A stretch of DNA of 64,000 nucleotides from Nocardioides terrae (GCF_900112345.1 NZ_FOLB01000005.1:1-64000); one strand, 5' to 3'. Shown: positions 8,116 through 17,947, counted from the first letter of the stretch. Numbers and translations are program-made. Notes: generated by a model not told the origin, from the sequence alone.

Positions 8116-9579
8116 ATGGATCTGCGCGAATACATCGCCGCCCTGCGCAAGCGGTGGTACCTCGTCGCCGCTCTCACACTTGTCGGCACCTTCTTCGGCG
8201 TCTACCAGGCCGAGTCGGCGGAGCCGCAATACCGTGCCACCTCGAAGGCATTCGTGTCCCTGTCTCGCGGTGCCAACACTCAAGAACTGGTTCAGGGCAC
8301 CACCTACACACAGAGCCTCGTGCAGTCGTACGTCGCACTCGCAACAATGCCCGTGGTTCTCGATCCGGTCATTCAAGAGCTACACCTCCCCGTGTCGGCG
8401 AGGGCGCTCGCTGGTTCGATCACCGCAGCCACGCCCCTCAACACGGTGATCATCGAGATCTCGGCGACCACGTCCGACGCGGCACTCGCCGCTGACATCT
8501 CGAACGCCGTCGCTCAGCACCTCTCGGAAACGATCACAGATCTATCGCCAGAATCGGGTGCCGCGGAAACGGTGCGGGTAGATGTCGTCGCTCCAGCTGT
8601 TCCGCCTTCCTTCCCCGTGTCTCCGAACAAGCGGCTTCTGGTTCTCGTCGGATTCATCGGCGGCCTGGTCGCAGGAGTGGCGCTGGCGGTCGTGCGCGGC
8701 TTGTTCGACACCCGCATTCGCAGCGGTACTGACATCGGTCAGGTCACGGACGCAGCCCTGCTCGGAACCATCCCCGTGCTACGCGGGCGCATGGGGCGCG
8801 CCGTGACGGCGATCGCACCACGTAGCGTGGCCTCCGAGTCCTATCGGCGGCTGCAGACCAACCTGCAGTTTCTCGATGCATCGGCACCCGTGCAGTGCAT
8901 CGTCATGACCTCGTCGGTGGGCGGCGAGGGAAAGTCGACCACGTCGATCAATCTCGCACTCGCCATTGCCGAGAAGGATCTACGCGTGCTGTTGGTCGAC
9001 GCAGACATGCGTCGCCCTGCCATAGCGGACTACTGCAATCTCGAGGGGTCTGCCGGTCTGACGACGATCCTCATCGGCAAAGCCGAGCTGCATGACGTCG
9101 TCCAGAGTTGGGCGCAGCCGACCCTCGACGTCCTCACCCTCGGTGAAGTGCCGCCCAACCCGAGTCAGCTCATCGGCTCGCGGCCGATGCAGATGCTGCT
9201 CACCCGGATGCGCGAGGACTACGACTTCATCGTCCTCGACGCACCACCGCTGCTTCCTGTCGCCGATGCGACGATCCTCGCGCGTCTCTGCGATGGCGCT
9301 GTCGTGGTTGCCAACTGCCAGAAGGTCCACCGCGGTCAACTGTCCGATGCGCTGGCGACGCTGGAGTCCGTGGAGGCCCGGTGTCTGGGTGTCGTGGCCA
9401 ATCGCGTCCGAGCCACCGCTGACGAAAGCTATTACGGCCACCGTGTGAGGAACAGCCTGTTCGGCCGATTCCGAGCGAACCTGGCCAGCCGGCGTGACCG
9501 AAGTGCCAGACAACCGAAGACATCGGCACCCGATATCCCGACGCTGCAGCCCGTGCCCGATTCCGGCCGGGACGAGTAG
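8116..9579 (+). CDS. Wzz-type chain-length determinant fused to bacterial tyrosine kinase (BY-kinase)
   Basis: This inner-membrane copolymerase controls EPS polymer length. Its cytoplasmic kinase domain autophosphorylates on tyrosine. The N-terminal transmembrane helix (RWYLVAALTLVGTFFGVY) starts the Wzz domain, and a second helix lies near residue 175-195 (LLVLVGFIGGLVAGVAL). The kinase domain has Walker A with Lys273 (VGGEGKSTTS), Walker A' Asp295/Asp297 (LLVDADMRRP) and Walker B FIVLDAPPLLPVAD. The C-terminus has only two adjacent tyrosines (DESYYGH) instead of a long Tyr cluster. The ATG at 8116 follows GGGAGAGAG, giving 487 residues. It faces its likely phosphatase. Confidence 0.93.
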   Translation: MDLREYIAALRKRWYLVAALTLVGTFFGVYQAESAEPQYRATSKAFVSLSRGANTQELVQGTTYTQSLVQSYVALATMPVVLDPVIQELHLPVSARALAGSITAATPLNTVIIEISATTSDAALAADISNAVAQHLSETITDLSPESGAAETVRVDVVAPAVPPSFPVSPNKRLLVLVGFIGGLVAGVALAVVRGLFDTRIRSGTDIGQVTDAALLGTIPVLRGRMGRAVTAIAPRSVASESYRRLQTNLQFLDASAPVQCIVMTSSVGGEGKSTTSINLALAIAEKDLRVLLVDADMRRPAIADYCNLEGSAGLTTILIGKAELHDVVQSWAQPTLDVLTLGEVPPNPSQLIGSRPMQMLLTRMREDYDFIVLDAPPLLPVADATILARLCDGAVVVANCQKVHRGQLSDALATLESVEARCLGVVANRVRATADESYYGHRVRNSLFGRFRANLASRRDRSARQPKTSAPDIPTLQPVPDSGRDE

Positions 9580-9583
9580 CGCC

Positions 9584-10921
9584 GTGGCGCTCCAGTTGGT
9601 TCCGCGCGGCGGACTGGGTGGTAGGGCGTCGGCGTCGCGCTCGCGTACCAGGAGGGCCGACTCTTGGGTGGTCCTTAACAGGTTGGTTGCGGCGGCACTT
9701 CCGCTTCTGATTGGGGTGAACGAACCAGTCGCCTTCTCGATCACCATTGGTGCTGCGCTCTCCCTCGCGCTCACCCCGGTCTGGATCGCGTCGGCCCGTG
9801 GGTTCTTCGGCGCCTCCGTTCTCGGATCGCTCGTGGTGGCGGCTCTCGTTGCCTCACCGATGGTGACCAGGTGGATGGGGATGACGCACCAGACCAGCAG
9901 CCATGAGTTCAGGGCTCAGATGGTCTTCCTCATGGGAGCGGCCGCATCCGTTGGCGCCTTGCTGTGGTGCCGAACGGTGCTGCCGACGGGGGTCGTCGCT
10001 GCGCTCTACGGGGTGGGAATGTTCGCGGCAACCGCCCTCCATCCCAATCCCTTGCTCGCGACGAACGTGTGGCGATGGGGTTTCGCCATGCCGACGACCG
10101 TGTTGCTCCTTGCGTTGGCGATGCTCGCCGGCAAGCGATGGTTCGAGCTGCTTGCGGTGGTATTGCTTGCGATGAGCAACGCGCTTGCCGGCGGTCGATC
10201 CGACAGCGGCATCCTCCTCATGGTCGCGGTGATCCTCGCTTGGCAGCACCGGCCCCGATTCAGCCACCGCTCGTCTTCGGCTATCACGGCTGTGGCACTC
10301 GTCGGGATGCTTGCCTATGGCGCCTATCGAGCGCTCAGCGGCGCGGCCCTCGAGGGCTACCTCGGCGAAGCGGCACAGGACCGCACCCAGGCGCAGATTG
10401 CGCTGTCTGGGTCTCTCATCCTCGGCGGCCGGCCAGAGATCGGTGCCACGGTCGAATTGCTCAGAACGAACCCGATCGGCTTCGGGCCGGGCACCGTTCC
10501 CGCTCCCGCCGACATCCTCGTCGCGAAGACCGGGATGTCGCGCCTTGGCTATGACCCGGACAACGGCTACGTCGAGCGGTACATGCTCGGACAGGGGAAG
10601 TTCGAGTTGCACTCATTGGTCGGCGACTTCTGGGCTGCTTACAGCATTGTCGGACTGCTGCTCGTGATTGCGATCGCCGTACTCGTGCTTCACTATCTCG
10701 GTCTCGGGCTAGCGAGTAGCACCGGCTCGGCTATCGGCTTCTTCCTTGCCCTCCGAACCCTGTGGGACATCGGTTTCAGCCCGATCGTCAGTAGCATCGA
10801 CCAACTCATCTTGGCAGTCGCCGTCCTGCTTCTACCCGCCGTCCGCGGCCACAGATCCTTCCTGTCGGGTACTACGAACGGCGATATTCATAGACGACCG
10901 ACCCCCATGCGCCGCGGATGA
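9584..10921 (+). CDS. Polytopic membrane protein, O-antigen polymerase/ligase-like (Wzy candidate)
   Basis: This is the probable EPS polymerase, joining repeat units on the outer face of the membrane. About ten to twelve hydrophobic helices are visible, with a large hydrophilic loop near residues 245-340 (ending RLGYDPDNGYVERYMLGQGKFELHSLVGDFWAAYSIVG). That layout is typical of Wzy/ligase proteins, whose sequences are otherwise poorly conserved. The GTG at 9584, 4 nt after the BY-kinase stop, gives 445 residues. The earlier start at 9494 lies inside the kinase gene. Its 3' end overlaps the convergent glycosyltransferase by 50 nt. The assignment rests on topology and context. Confidence 0.72.
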   Translation: MALQLVPRGGLGGRASASRSRTRRADSWVVLNRLVAAALPLLIGVNEPVAFSITIGAALSLALTPVWIASARGFFGASVLGSLVVAALVASPMVTRWMGMTHQTSSHEFRAQMVFLMGAAASVGALLWCRTVLPTGVVAALYGVGMFAATALHPNPLLATNVWRWGFAMPTTVLLLALAMLAGKRWFELLAVVLLAMSNALAGGRSDSGILLMVAVILAWQHRPRFSHRSSSAITAVALVGMLAYGAYRALSGAALEGYLGEAAQDRTQAQIALSGSLILGGRPEIGATVELLRTNPIGFGPGTVPAPADILVAKTGMSRLGYDPDNGYVERYMLGQGKFELHSLVGDFWAAYSIVGLLLVIAIAVLVLHYLGLGLASSTGSAIGFFLALRTLWDIGFSPIVSSIDQLILAVAVLLLPAVRGHRSFLSGTTNGDIHRRPTPMRRG

Positions 10922-11807
10922 TGCCTGCCCCCCGAAGCATGGTGCGCGTGCCCCGAGCATCGTGGGTGATCGAGCGGATCACACGGCCGTAGACCATTCG
11001 GCCCAATCCTGCCGCGACGCGAACGCACCCCCGCACTGTCTGGGCCACCCTTGCCAGCGCTCGGCCAGGCCCCCGATCGGCCAGATAGACGGCAGCGCGG
11101 GCGTCAGAATTGCCCATGCGTGCAACGCGGGCCGTGACCCAGCGCCGCGTCGTTCTGTCGCTGGGCACAGCGTCAAAGACGAGAGCCTCATCGCACCAGA
11201 CGATGCGCCCTCCCTTGGCGACCAGCTGGCGCGTGAAGACCGTGTCAGAGCCGCCCGACAACCCGAAGCTCTCGTCGAACGCCAAGGACAGCGGACGGAT
11301 CTGAGCCAGGTCCAGGAGAAGGTTGTTCGTCGCTGCCGTTCCTACCAGCGTCCCCGTCGGTCTGCGTGCCCTGTTGAAGAACCCTCCTGCCGTGATCCAC
11401 GGGTCGAGCGGGCCGGGGAAAGTGGAGACTACCGGTCCGACAACGGCCGGAGCTCGGTATCGATCCCAGGTTGAGACCAGCCCGATCAACCAGCGCTCGG
11501 CCGGACGCTCGTCGTCGTCGATGAACACCAGGAGGTCCTGGGCTCCGCATTCGATCATTGCGCGGTTTCGCGCAGTCGCGATCCCGGGCCGAGGCTCGTG
11601 GACATAGAAGACTCGGGGATGCTCGGCAGTGACCGCGGCGACCACACGCTCAGCACTCGGCTCCTGATCGTTGTCGATGACCAAGAGGCGAGACTCTGGC
11701 ACCTGGTCCACTTGCTCGATGATGCCGAGCAGCGCTTCCGCTAGTGCGGCAGGTCGTCGGTAGGTCAGCACCGCCACCGTGATGGTGCGTCCGTCGGCTA
11801 CGGTCAC
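10872..11807 (-). CDS. Glycosyltransferase family 2
   Basis: This GT-A fold inverting transferase should add one sugar to the EPS repeat in the cytoplasm. The N-terminus ITVAVLTYRRPAALAEALLGII is the family's nucleotide-binding start. DLLVFIDDDERPAERW holds the metal-binding DxD, and FDESFGLSGGSDTVFTRQL is the acceptor-side motif. The GTG at 11807 overlaps the stop of the 1661-residue surface protein gene as GTGA, giving 311 residues and implying coupled translation. The frame can be read back to 12032, but that part lies inside the other gene. The last 50 nt overlap the convergent polymerase gene. Confidence 0.88.
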   Translation of the reverse strand: MTVADGRTITVAVLTYRRPAALAEALLGIIEQVDQVPESRLLVIDNDQEPSAERVVAAVTAEHPRVFYVHEPRPGIATARNRAMIECGAQDLLVFIDDDERPAERWLIGLVSTWDRYRAPAVVGPVVSTFPGPLDPWITAGGFFNRARRPTGTLVGTAATNNLLLDLAQIRPLSLAFDESFGLSGGSDTVFTRQLVAKGGRIVWCDEALVFDAVPSDRTTRRWVTARVARMGNSDARAAVYLADRGPGRALARVAQTVRGCVRVAAGLGRMVYGRVIRSITHDARGTRTMLRGAGIIRGAWGSVVYEYRRS

Positions 11808-14800
11808 GGCAGCTCCGAGACGCTCAGGTCGTCGAACGAGACAACGATCGGGTTGGCCCCAGTCGTCGCCGTGTATGACTTGAGCGACACCGACCCGGAC
11901 GCTTGGTTCGCCGCAGTCGAGTTCGTCGTCGTGTACGTCCAGGCGGTCGGCTCTGTCGTGCCGACCTGCCATACCTTCACCCGCAGCGCCGTTGTCGTCG
12001 CGGAGGTGCTCTCCGTCTGGAATCGGACCCAAACCCGATCGCCCGGTGTGTACGTACGCCCGGCAAACGCATTCGTGCCGACCAGCGGGTTGTTGTCACG
12101 CGTCAGGTGGAGGCCGTAGGTGCCGTCAGGGTTGAATCGGAGCCGCGCTCCATACGCCGTGCTGCCGATCTTCCGTGTGTTCACCCAGGTCTGCAGCGTG
12201 CTCGAAGGCAGCTTGTCGAGCCCCACGCTGACGGCCACGTCGACGTCCCGTGCCGAGACGGAGGCAAGATCGGCTTCAAGATTCGTGCCGACCAGGGACT
12301 GGAGACCTCGATCTCCCGAGACCGAGAAGCGTGATGCCAGACCGATGGAGGTCCAGGCACCGCCGTAGTCGGCACTCCCCCATCCACTCGTGGCGCTCCG
12401 AGCGAACGAGTCAAGCGCCAGCACGCCGTCGTCCACTGTCACGACCGTCTCCGCGGTGTCGGTCGAACCGTCGTCGTCGGTCACGGTCAATGTCACGGTG
12501 TACGTGCCGGCCGCGGCATAGGTGTAGCTCGCCGTCTTCCCCGTCGCCTGATCGCTGGCGCCGTCTGTAGCGCCGAAGTCCCAAAGGTAGGAGGCGACCG
12601 TGCCGTCTGCGTCGCTCGAGCCCGAGCCGTCGACGGAGGCCTTGAGACCAGTCACCATGGGCGACCCGATGGAAGCGGTGGGCGACTGGTTTCCGGTGAC
12701 TTCGACCTGCTGCGTCGCGACCCGCGCTTCGCCCTCGTCATCCGTAACGGTCAACGTCACCGTGTACGTGCCCGTTCCCGCGTAGGTGTAGGAAGCAGTC
12801 TCACCGGTCCGCGTGTCACCGCCACCGACCGACTCCCCGAAGTCCCACTGATAGGTCAGCGCCCCGCCTTCCGGGTCGCTTGAGGAACCCGCGTCTACCG
12901 ATGCCGACAGCTTGTCCGCGGTGGCAGTGAAGGCAGCCACGGGCGGCTGGTTGCCGAGCACCTGGACATCGTGACTGACGGAGCGGCTCACACCGTCGTC
13001 GTCGGTCACCGTCAGGGTGACCGCATATGTGCCGGCAGCGCCGTACGTGTATGACGGCGTCTTGCCAGTACGCACGTCACCGGACCCCGTGGACTCACCG
13101 AAGTCCCACGCGTACGAGGCGATGCCGCTGTCATCGCTGGACGCGCTCGCGTCTGCCGCCACTGTCCACTTGGAGGCGGTGGTGGTGAACTCCGCGGTCG
13201 GAGGCTGATTGGCCGCCACCGTGACGTCGTGCGTCTGGGTGTCCGTCACGCCGTCACCGTCTGCCACGGTCAGCTTGATCGTGTAGGTGCCGGGCGCGGC
13301 ATAGGTGTGAGAAGCAGTCGAGCTGGCCCCCGACTGCGTGCCGCCGTCGCCGAAGTCCCATGCGTAGTTCGCGACCGGGCCTTCCGGATCGCTCGACGCA
13401 GAGCCATCGAGGGTGACGCCAAGGTCGTCGGCGGCGATGGTGAAACGAGCGGTCGGGCTCTCGTTCTGAGTGCCCTTCGTGTAGAGAGCCGCCACTTGCG
13501 CCGCATCGACGGCAGTGTTGAAGAGCGCCACCTCATCGAGGTTGCCGTTGAAGTACCGGCTGCTGCTACCGCCCCACGTGGTGTCACCACCGATGCGCCA
13601 GTAGCCCGTGTACGACTGCGCTTCGGTCTGACCGTTGGTGCCGACCAGCTGGCCGTCGACGTACATGCGCATGCCGTCCGACTTCGACTGCGAGGACACG
13701 AGCATGTGCCAGTTGCCGTCGTTGTAGGAGTTCGGCGAAGTGATCGTGTTCTCCTGACCGGTCCACACGCCGAATCGGAGCTGACCGGTGTCGAGCATGT
13801 AGGTGTGTCGGTCGTAGTTGCTCGAGTCACCATTGCTCGCGTCGCCGAACCCGATCAGCTTGCCCCCACTTGTCGTCGACGTCTTGAACCAGAGGACGTT
13901 CGTGAAGGCGCCCGGGTTCGTCATCGCCGAGGAGTCCACGATCAGACCGTTGCTGCCGTTGAACGCGGCTGCCGTGCCGGCCTGGTGCAGGAGAGCACCG
14001 GGCTGGCCAAGCGTCACTCCGTTCCGGATGGCGCCGGTGTCGGAGCCGGTGAAGGACGAGTCGGCGGCGGTCGCTCCGGATGTCTCATCGAGACGCCAGT
14101 AGAACTGAGGATCAGCGGCGAAGATTGCCGCGCCATAGGCGTCGCTCGGCATCGGGTTCGGGTCGGTGCTTGTCACTGTGTGCGACACCGTGGCGATGGC
14201 GCCTTCCTCGTCGGTGACCGTGAGCGTCACCGTGCGCGTGCCGGCCGCGGCGTAGGTGTGCGAGGGCGTCATGCCCGACCCCGCCGGCGAGCCATCACCG
14301 AAGTCCCAGCTGTATGTCAATGGACCGGCGTCGGGATCCGCGGACTCACTGGCGTCGAATGTCGCGTCGAGTGCCCGCGTCGACGAGGTGAACGACGCAG
14401 TCGGAGGCAGGTTGGACAGCGTCCGACCTGAGGCCAGGTACTGCTGGCGGATTGTGGTCCGCGAGAGGGCCTGGCCGAACACCGCGACCTCGTCGATCGT
14501 GCCAGCGAAGTTGACGCTGCTCGGAACCGAGTCCCAGCCGTTGAGGTTGTCGCCACCGACCCGCCAGTAGCCGTTGTAGCTCTGCGCGCCGGTGACGTCA
14601 GCCCGCTGGGCCACACGAACCCCGTCCACGTACAACTCCATGCCCGCCGAGGAGAGCTGCGCCACGACCTGGTGCCACTGACCGTCTCGGTACGCGGCCG
14701 AAGAGGTCACGGTGCGCACCGCGCCGGGGTAGACACCGAAGACCAGCCGACCATCGTTGCGCATGTAGAGGTGTCTGTCGTAGCTGCTCGAGTTGCCGCT

Positions 14801-16789
14801 ACTAGCACTGCCGAAGCCGATGATCTTGCCGCCCCTGTTTGTGGTCGTCTTGATCCACGCCTCCAGAGCGAAGGTGTTCGGGCCGGGAACAGCCGTGCTC
14901 GTGCTCGATCGCCCGTCTGACCTCCCCGCGAAGGTCGATGCCGGGTCGCTATCGCCGACGATGGCGCCGCTTGCGCCGCCCGTGACGCCGCTGTCGTTGG
15001 TGAGGTCGTAGCCGCCGCCGTAGTCGATCGACGTGCTGCCCGACTCACCCATGCGCCAGTAGTCGACCGGTGAGTCGTTGAGGATCTTCAGTGCATAGGA
15101 CGACAGTGGTGCGCCGTCGGCAACCGTGACGGAGATCCAGTTCGATCCGGCTCTGTTGCCATATGGATCGACGGCTTCGACGCGGTATTGCTGGGTGCTG
15201 CCCGGCGTCAGTCCCGTGTCGATGAAACTGTTCTGCGGCAACTCCCAGAAGTGGTAGCCGGAGACTGTCTTCTCGTACACCAAGTTGCTCAGCGAGCCCC
15301 GGTACAGCCGGTAGGTCACCGTCGCGTTGTCACGGTCGGGGTTGCCTGGCCAAGCGACCCGGACCGTGCCGCCCGCGATCGATACCACGCTCGGGTTCCA
15401 GCCCCTGGAGCCATTCTGCGTGGGCGGAACCTTGTTCGGCGCGATCTCTCGGCGGGCGAACCGGACCAGGCCACTCTGGGCGACGTTATTCACGCGCGGG
15501 AACTCACCGCCGTAGAGGACGTAGTCGTCGTTGCCGGTGACCGTCCACACGGCCTGGTTGGCTCCCGTGAAGCTCCCGATGGACCAGTCGGGGTACCAGT
15601 CGAGGAACTCCGGACGGGGCTCACCGGGGTGGTCGGGGTAGCCGTAGATGTCGGCCGTGTTCGTGCCGCGGACGTCCTGGGTGACGGCGGTCGAGTGGTG
15701 GAACGTCCAGGGATCGGTCTGCGGGAACCCGCCACTGTTTCCACAGTAGTGCTTGTGGCTCGCCTCGTAGACGACGTCACCAACTGGGTAGACGGCATAG
15801 GTGTCGCCGTGACAGTCCTCGATCCACGTCAGACTTCCCGTGGCCCAGTCCGCCTTGAAGGCACCTTCGATGTTGCCGTGGCCGGCGTAGTTCCACGCCG
15901 ATGCGTAGAAGGACGTGCCGTCAGTCTCGACGTCGAGGAAACCCGCACTTCCACCGCTGCTGTACACCAGATTCCCGACCGGGAGTGAGAGCACCTGACT
16001 GGTGGCGACATCGAGCATGGCCATTCCATCAGCGAATTGCGACGAACCGTTGACCTGGGTGAAGTTGCCGACGATGACCACCTTCGACTCGTCCGGCGAC
16101 ACCACGAGGTCCTGGACCCGATAGTCGGGAATCTCTGCGCTGAGCGGCAGCAGCGTCGGATTGGCTCCAGAGGCGCTGACTGCCGCCAATCGGGTCCGCG
16201 CTACGCCTCGCACAACCGTGAAGGCACCGCCGAGATAGACGGAGCTGTTGGTCGCATAGACCCCGTTGACCGTCCCGTTCGCGTTCGGATACCAATCCGT
16301 GAGGGTGGCGGTAGCGCCGTTGTTGGACAAGTTGAACTGAGCGACCCGACGTCGATTCAGCCCGTTGATGGTGCTGAAGGACCCCGAGATGTACAACTTC
16401 GTCTTGTCCGGCGACAGCGACATGTCCAGAACTGGCCCGTTGACACTCGGCGCGAAGCCGGTGAGGAGGACGCCCGTCGAAAGGTTGTAGGCGAGGATGT
16501 TGCTGCGCGGTGTCTCGTTGCTGCCGGCCGGCGATCCCGCCGGCCGCGCGCTGGTGAACTCACCACCGGCGTAGACGGTGTTGCCGACGATGACCTGCTT
16601 CCGCACGACTCCGTTGATCTGAACGGTCGGCAGCGGATCGGCAGACACGGTTGCCGGCGTCGACGAATCGGCGGGCTGGGTGTCCGCCGATGCTGGCGTC
16701 GCCGGGAGTCCCGTCAGGCTCACGACTGCAAGCGTGATGCTGGCTACCACTCCGAGGATGCCGCGTGATCGAGCCCTGTAACCGAGCAT
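11804..16789 (-). CDS. Large secreted beta-propeller/FN3/LamG/PKD multidomain protein
   Basis: This 1661-residue extracellular protein is probably an adhesin or EPS-binding matrix protein. A Sec signal peptide (GILGVVASITLAVVSLTGLP, then ATPASA-DTQ) is followed by a propeller-like region (residues about 50-450: VYAGGEF, KLYISGSF, VYLGGAF). Then come a fibronectin-III-like domain (about 465-560), a first LamG/concanavalin-type domain (about 563-790), PKD 1 (about 791-878) and a second LamG (about 883-1110). Four PKD domains follow (about 1110-1450, each with YxWDFG and YTVTLTV-like strands), then a beta-rich C-terminal module (about 1456-1661). There is no LPXTG and no C-terminal membrane helix, so it is released or held non-covalently. 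The two LamG and five PKD copies are clear internal duplications. It is coupled by GTGA to a glycosyltransferase. Confidence 0.85.
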   Translation of the reverse strand: MLGYRARSRGILGVVASITLAVVSLTGLPATPASADTQPADSSTPATVSADPLPTVQINGVVRKQVIVGNTVYAGGEFTSARPAGSPAGSNETPRSNILAYNLSTGVLLTGFAPSVNGPVLDMSLSPDKTKLYISGSFSTINGLNRRRVAQFNLSNNGATATLTDWYPNANGTVNGVYATNSSVYLGGAFTVVRGVARTRLAAVSASGANPTLLPLSAEIPDYRVQDLVVSPDESKVVIVGNFTQVNGSSQFADGMAMLDVATSQVLSLPVGNLVYSSGGSAGFLDVETDGTSFYASAWNYAGHGNIEGAFKADWATGSLTWIEDCHGDTYAVYPVGDVVYEASHKHYCGNSGGFPQTDPWTFHHSTAVTQDVRGTNTADIYGYPDHPGEPRPEFLDWYPDWSIGSFTGANQAVWTVTGNDDYVLYGGEFPRVNNVAQSGLVRFARREIAPNKVPPTQNGSRGWNPSVVSIAGGTVRVAWPGNPDRDNATVTYRLYRGSLSNLVYEKTVSGYHFWELPQNSFIDTGLTPGSTQQYRVEAVDPYGNRAGSNWISVTVADGAPLSSYALKILNDSPVDYWRMGESGSTSIDYGGGYDLTNDSGVTGGASGAIVGDSDPASTFAGRSDGRSSTSTAVPGPNTFALEAWIKTTTNRGGKIIGFGSASSGNSSSYDRHLYMRNDGRLVFGVYPGAVRTVTSSAAYRDGQWHQVVAQLSSAGMELYVDGVRVAQRADVTGAQSYNGYWRVGGDNLNGWDSVPSSVNFAGTIDEVAVFGQALSRTTIRQQYLASGRTLSNLPPTASFTSSTRALDATFDASESADPDAGPLTYSWDFGDGSPAGSGMTPSHTYAAAGTRTVTLTVTDEEGAIATVSHTVTSTDPNPMPSDAYGAAIFAADPQFYWRLDETSGATAADSSFTGSDTGAIRNGVTLGQPGALLHQAGTAAAFNGSNGLIVDSSAMTNPGAFTNVLWFKTSTTSGGKLIGFGDASNGDSSNYDRHTYMLDTGQLRFGVWTGQENTITSPNSYNDGNWHMLVSSQSKSDGMRMYVDGQLVGTNGQTEAQSYTGYWRIGGDTTWGGSSSRYFNGNLDEVALFNTAVDAAQVAALYTKGTQNESPTARFTIAADDLGVTLDGSASSDPEGPVANYAWDFGDGGTQSGASSTASHTYAAPGTYTIKLTVADGDGVTDTQTHDVTVAANQPPTAEFTTTASKWTVAADASASSDDSGIASYAWDFGESTGSGDVRTGKTPSYTYGAAGTYAVTLTVTDDDGVSRSVSHDVQVLGNQPPVAAFTATADKLSASVDAGSSSDPEGGALTYQWDFGESVGGGDTRTGETASYTYAGTGTYTVTLTVTDDEGEARVATQQVEVTGNQSPTASIGSPMVTGLKASVDGSGSSDADGTVASYLWDFGATDGASDQATGKTASYTYAAAGTYTVTLTVTDDDGSTDTAETVVTVDDGVLALDSFARSATSGWGSADYGGAWTSIGLASRFSVSGDRGLQSLVGTNLEADLASVSARDVDVAVSVGLDKLPSSTLQTWVNTRKIGSTAYGARLRFNPDGTYGLHLTRDNNPLVGTNAFAGRTYTPGDRVWVRFQTESTSATTTALRVKVWQVGTTEPTAWTYTTTNSTAANQASGSVSLKSYTATTGANPIVVSFDDLSVSELP

Positions 16790-17138
16790 GTTGGAACCTC
16801 ACAACTTCTTCGCCGCCGAGGCCGCCCGAGAGCCCAGGGATTTCGACCTTCTTGCGCAGATCGTGTCTGCCTGGCGGAGCGCGCCGAGCGATCCCCCCTG
16901 ACGTTCATCGAGATTGATGACGCACCAGCATCACTCCCCGTCCAGCGCAGGACGGACGCCTCGAGCATCGATAGAGACGAGCCGCGCAACCGGGCGTGCG
17001 GACGTCGAGACACGGACCTGCGATTGATCGATGTGCCTCGTCGGACGAGTCGCGGAACAGTCGACCGTCGAACCGGTGATGAGGGTCCGTACGCGATGGA
17101 ACGACGCGTCGTGGCCATCGATCCCACCTGCGGCTGGT
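16790..17138. other. Intergenic region without recognisable gene
   Basis: This 349-nt space lies between the surface-protein gene and the membrane protein downstream of 17843, both on the minus strand. Open frames crossing it are Arg/Ser-rich and look non-coding. I see no EPS box, no strong hairpin and no RNA gene. It presumably holds the promoter of the surface-protein gene. Confidence 0.5.
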
Positions 17139-17843
17139 TCAGGCGCGCGGTGCCTGTCCCCGGAACAACACGACGGAGTGCCTCACACCGAGGTCCAGCT
17201 CAACGGTTACCGAGGCTCGTTGGTCGACTGGTACGCGGAAGACCCAGGTCCCGCTAGCAGCCTTCCTGGCGGGAACCGAGCGGGGAAGGATCGCGCTCCC
17301 CGAGTCATTCGGCTGGCCGGGCGTCCTTGCGGCGCCGTAGTACAGATTGACCACCGCCTGCGTGAGGTCGAGCGGTCGCTTTCGATCGTTGCTGATCCTG
17401 AGCTGCACTTCGATCGCGGGGCCGGCGACGTCACCGGGAACTATCGCTTCGGACTCCACGGCGCGAACCGATGTCATCTCAGCGGTGATTCCGGGGCCAG
17501 GCCGACCAGTGTCGTTCATCGGAACAGGAGCCAACGTCTTGTGCGGCCCCCTCGTCGGAGCGACGCCGGGCGCGTGCTTGCCGTTCCTTGGCGCGGCACG
17601 CGGCGTCGGGGCCGAGGTCGAGTAACCCGGCCCGATGGGGCTCGCGGTCGGCGTGGCGGCGCTCACAGGTGGCAACGGTCCCGACCCTGACACTCCGGAT
17701 CGGGAGGTGCCGATCAGGCCGACGAAGACTGCCGTAACGGCTAGCACTAGTACAAGCCCCACGACAATGATCGCTGCGCGCCCACGTGCGCCGAAGCGCT
17801 CGGTGACTTCCTGATGAGGCCGCTGCGCGTTCATGTCGGTCAT
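17139..17843 (-). CDS. Single-pass membrane protein with extracytoplasmic beta-rich domain, unknown function
   Basis: I do not recognise a named family. 234 residues: a short cytoplasmic N-terminus, one transmembrane helix at about residues 23-45 (AAIIVVGLVLVLAVTAVFVGLI), then a Pro/Ala/Thr/Ser-rich linker (about 50-110). A folded domain follows (about 115-234: EMTSVRAVESEAIVPGDVAG, AIEVQLRISNDRKRPLDL, WVFRVPVDQRASVTVELDLG), resembling secreted immunoglobulin-like or DUF4352-like domains. The topology suggests a surface-exposed partner of the EPS machinery or of the PKD/LamG protein downstream. An ATG start is used. A plausible alternative is an anti-sigma-like or cellulose-binding-like accessory protein. 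Confidence 0.7.
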   Translation of the reverse strand: MTDMNAQRPHQEVTERFGARGRAAIIVVGLVLVLAVTAVFVGLIGTSRSGVSGSGPLPPVSAATPTASPIGPGYSTSAPTPRAAPRNGKHAPGVAPTRGPHKTLAPVPMNDTGRPGPGITAEMTSVRAVESEAIVPGDVAGPAIEVQLRISNDRKRPLDLTQAVVNLYYGAARTPGQPNDSGSAILPRSVPARKAASGTWVFRVPVDQRASVTVELDLGVRHSVVLFRGQAPRA

Positions 17844-17887
17844 TGTGTGAGGACTGGAAGGACGCCCTCTGATCTGCTATTTCACAC

Positions 17888-17947
17888 CCCTCACATTGGG
17901 TATGCGAGCGAAGTGTTCACTCCGTCGGGATGCGCGGTCTTTAACGT
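17888..17947 (+). promoter_or_regulatory. Candidate EPS box plus -10 for the 18040 glycosyltransferase operon
   Basis: CCC-TCACATT-GGG lies at 17888-17900 (centre 17894), and TAACGT, a good TAnnnT -10, at 17942-17947, exactly 48 nt from the centre. The predicted transcript would start near 17954, about 86 nt before the TTG start of the first glycosyltransferase. Confidence 0.55.

Noticed and set aside
12420..13330. Regularly spaced similar DNA segments that might suggest a repeat array or CRISPR
   Set aside because: They are about 250 nt apart and code for PKD domains of one protein. Their similarity is at protein level, with no identical short repeats and spacers.
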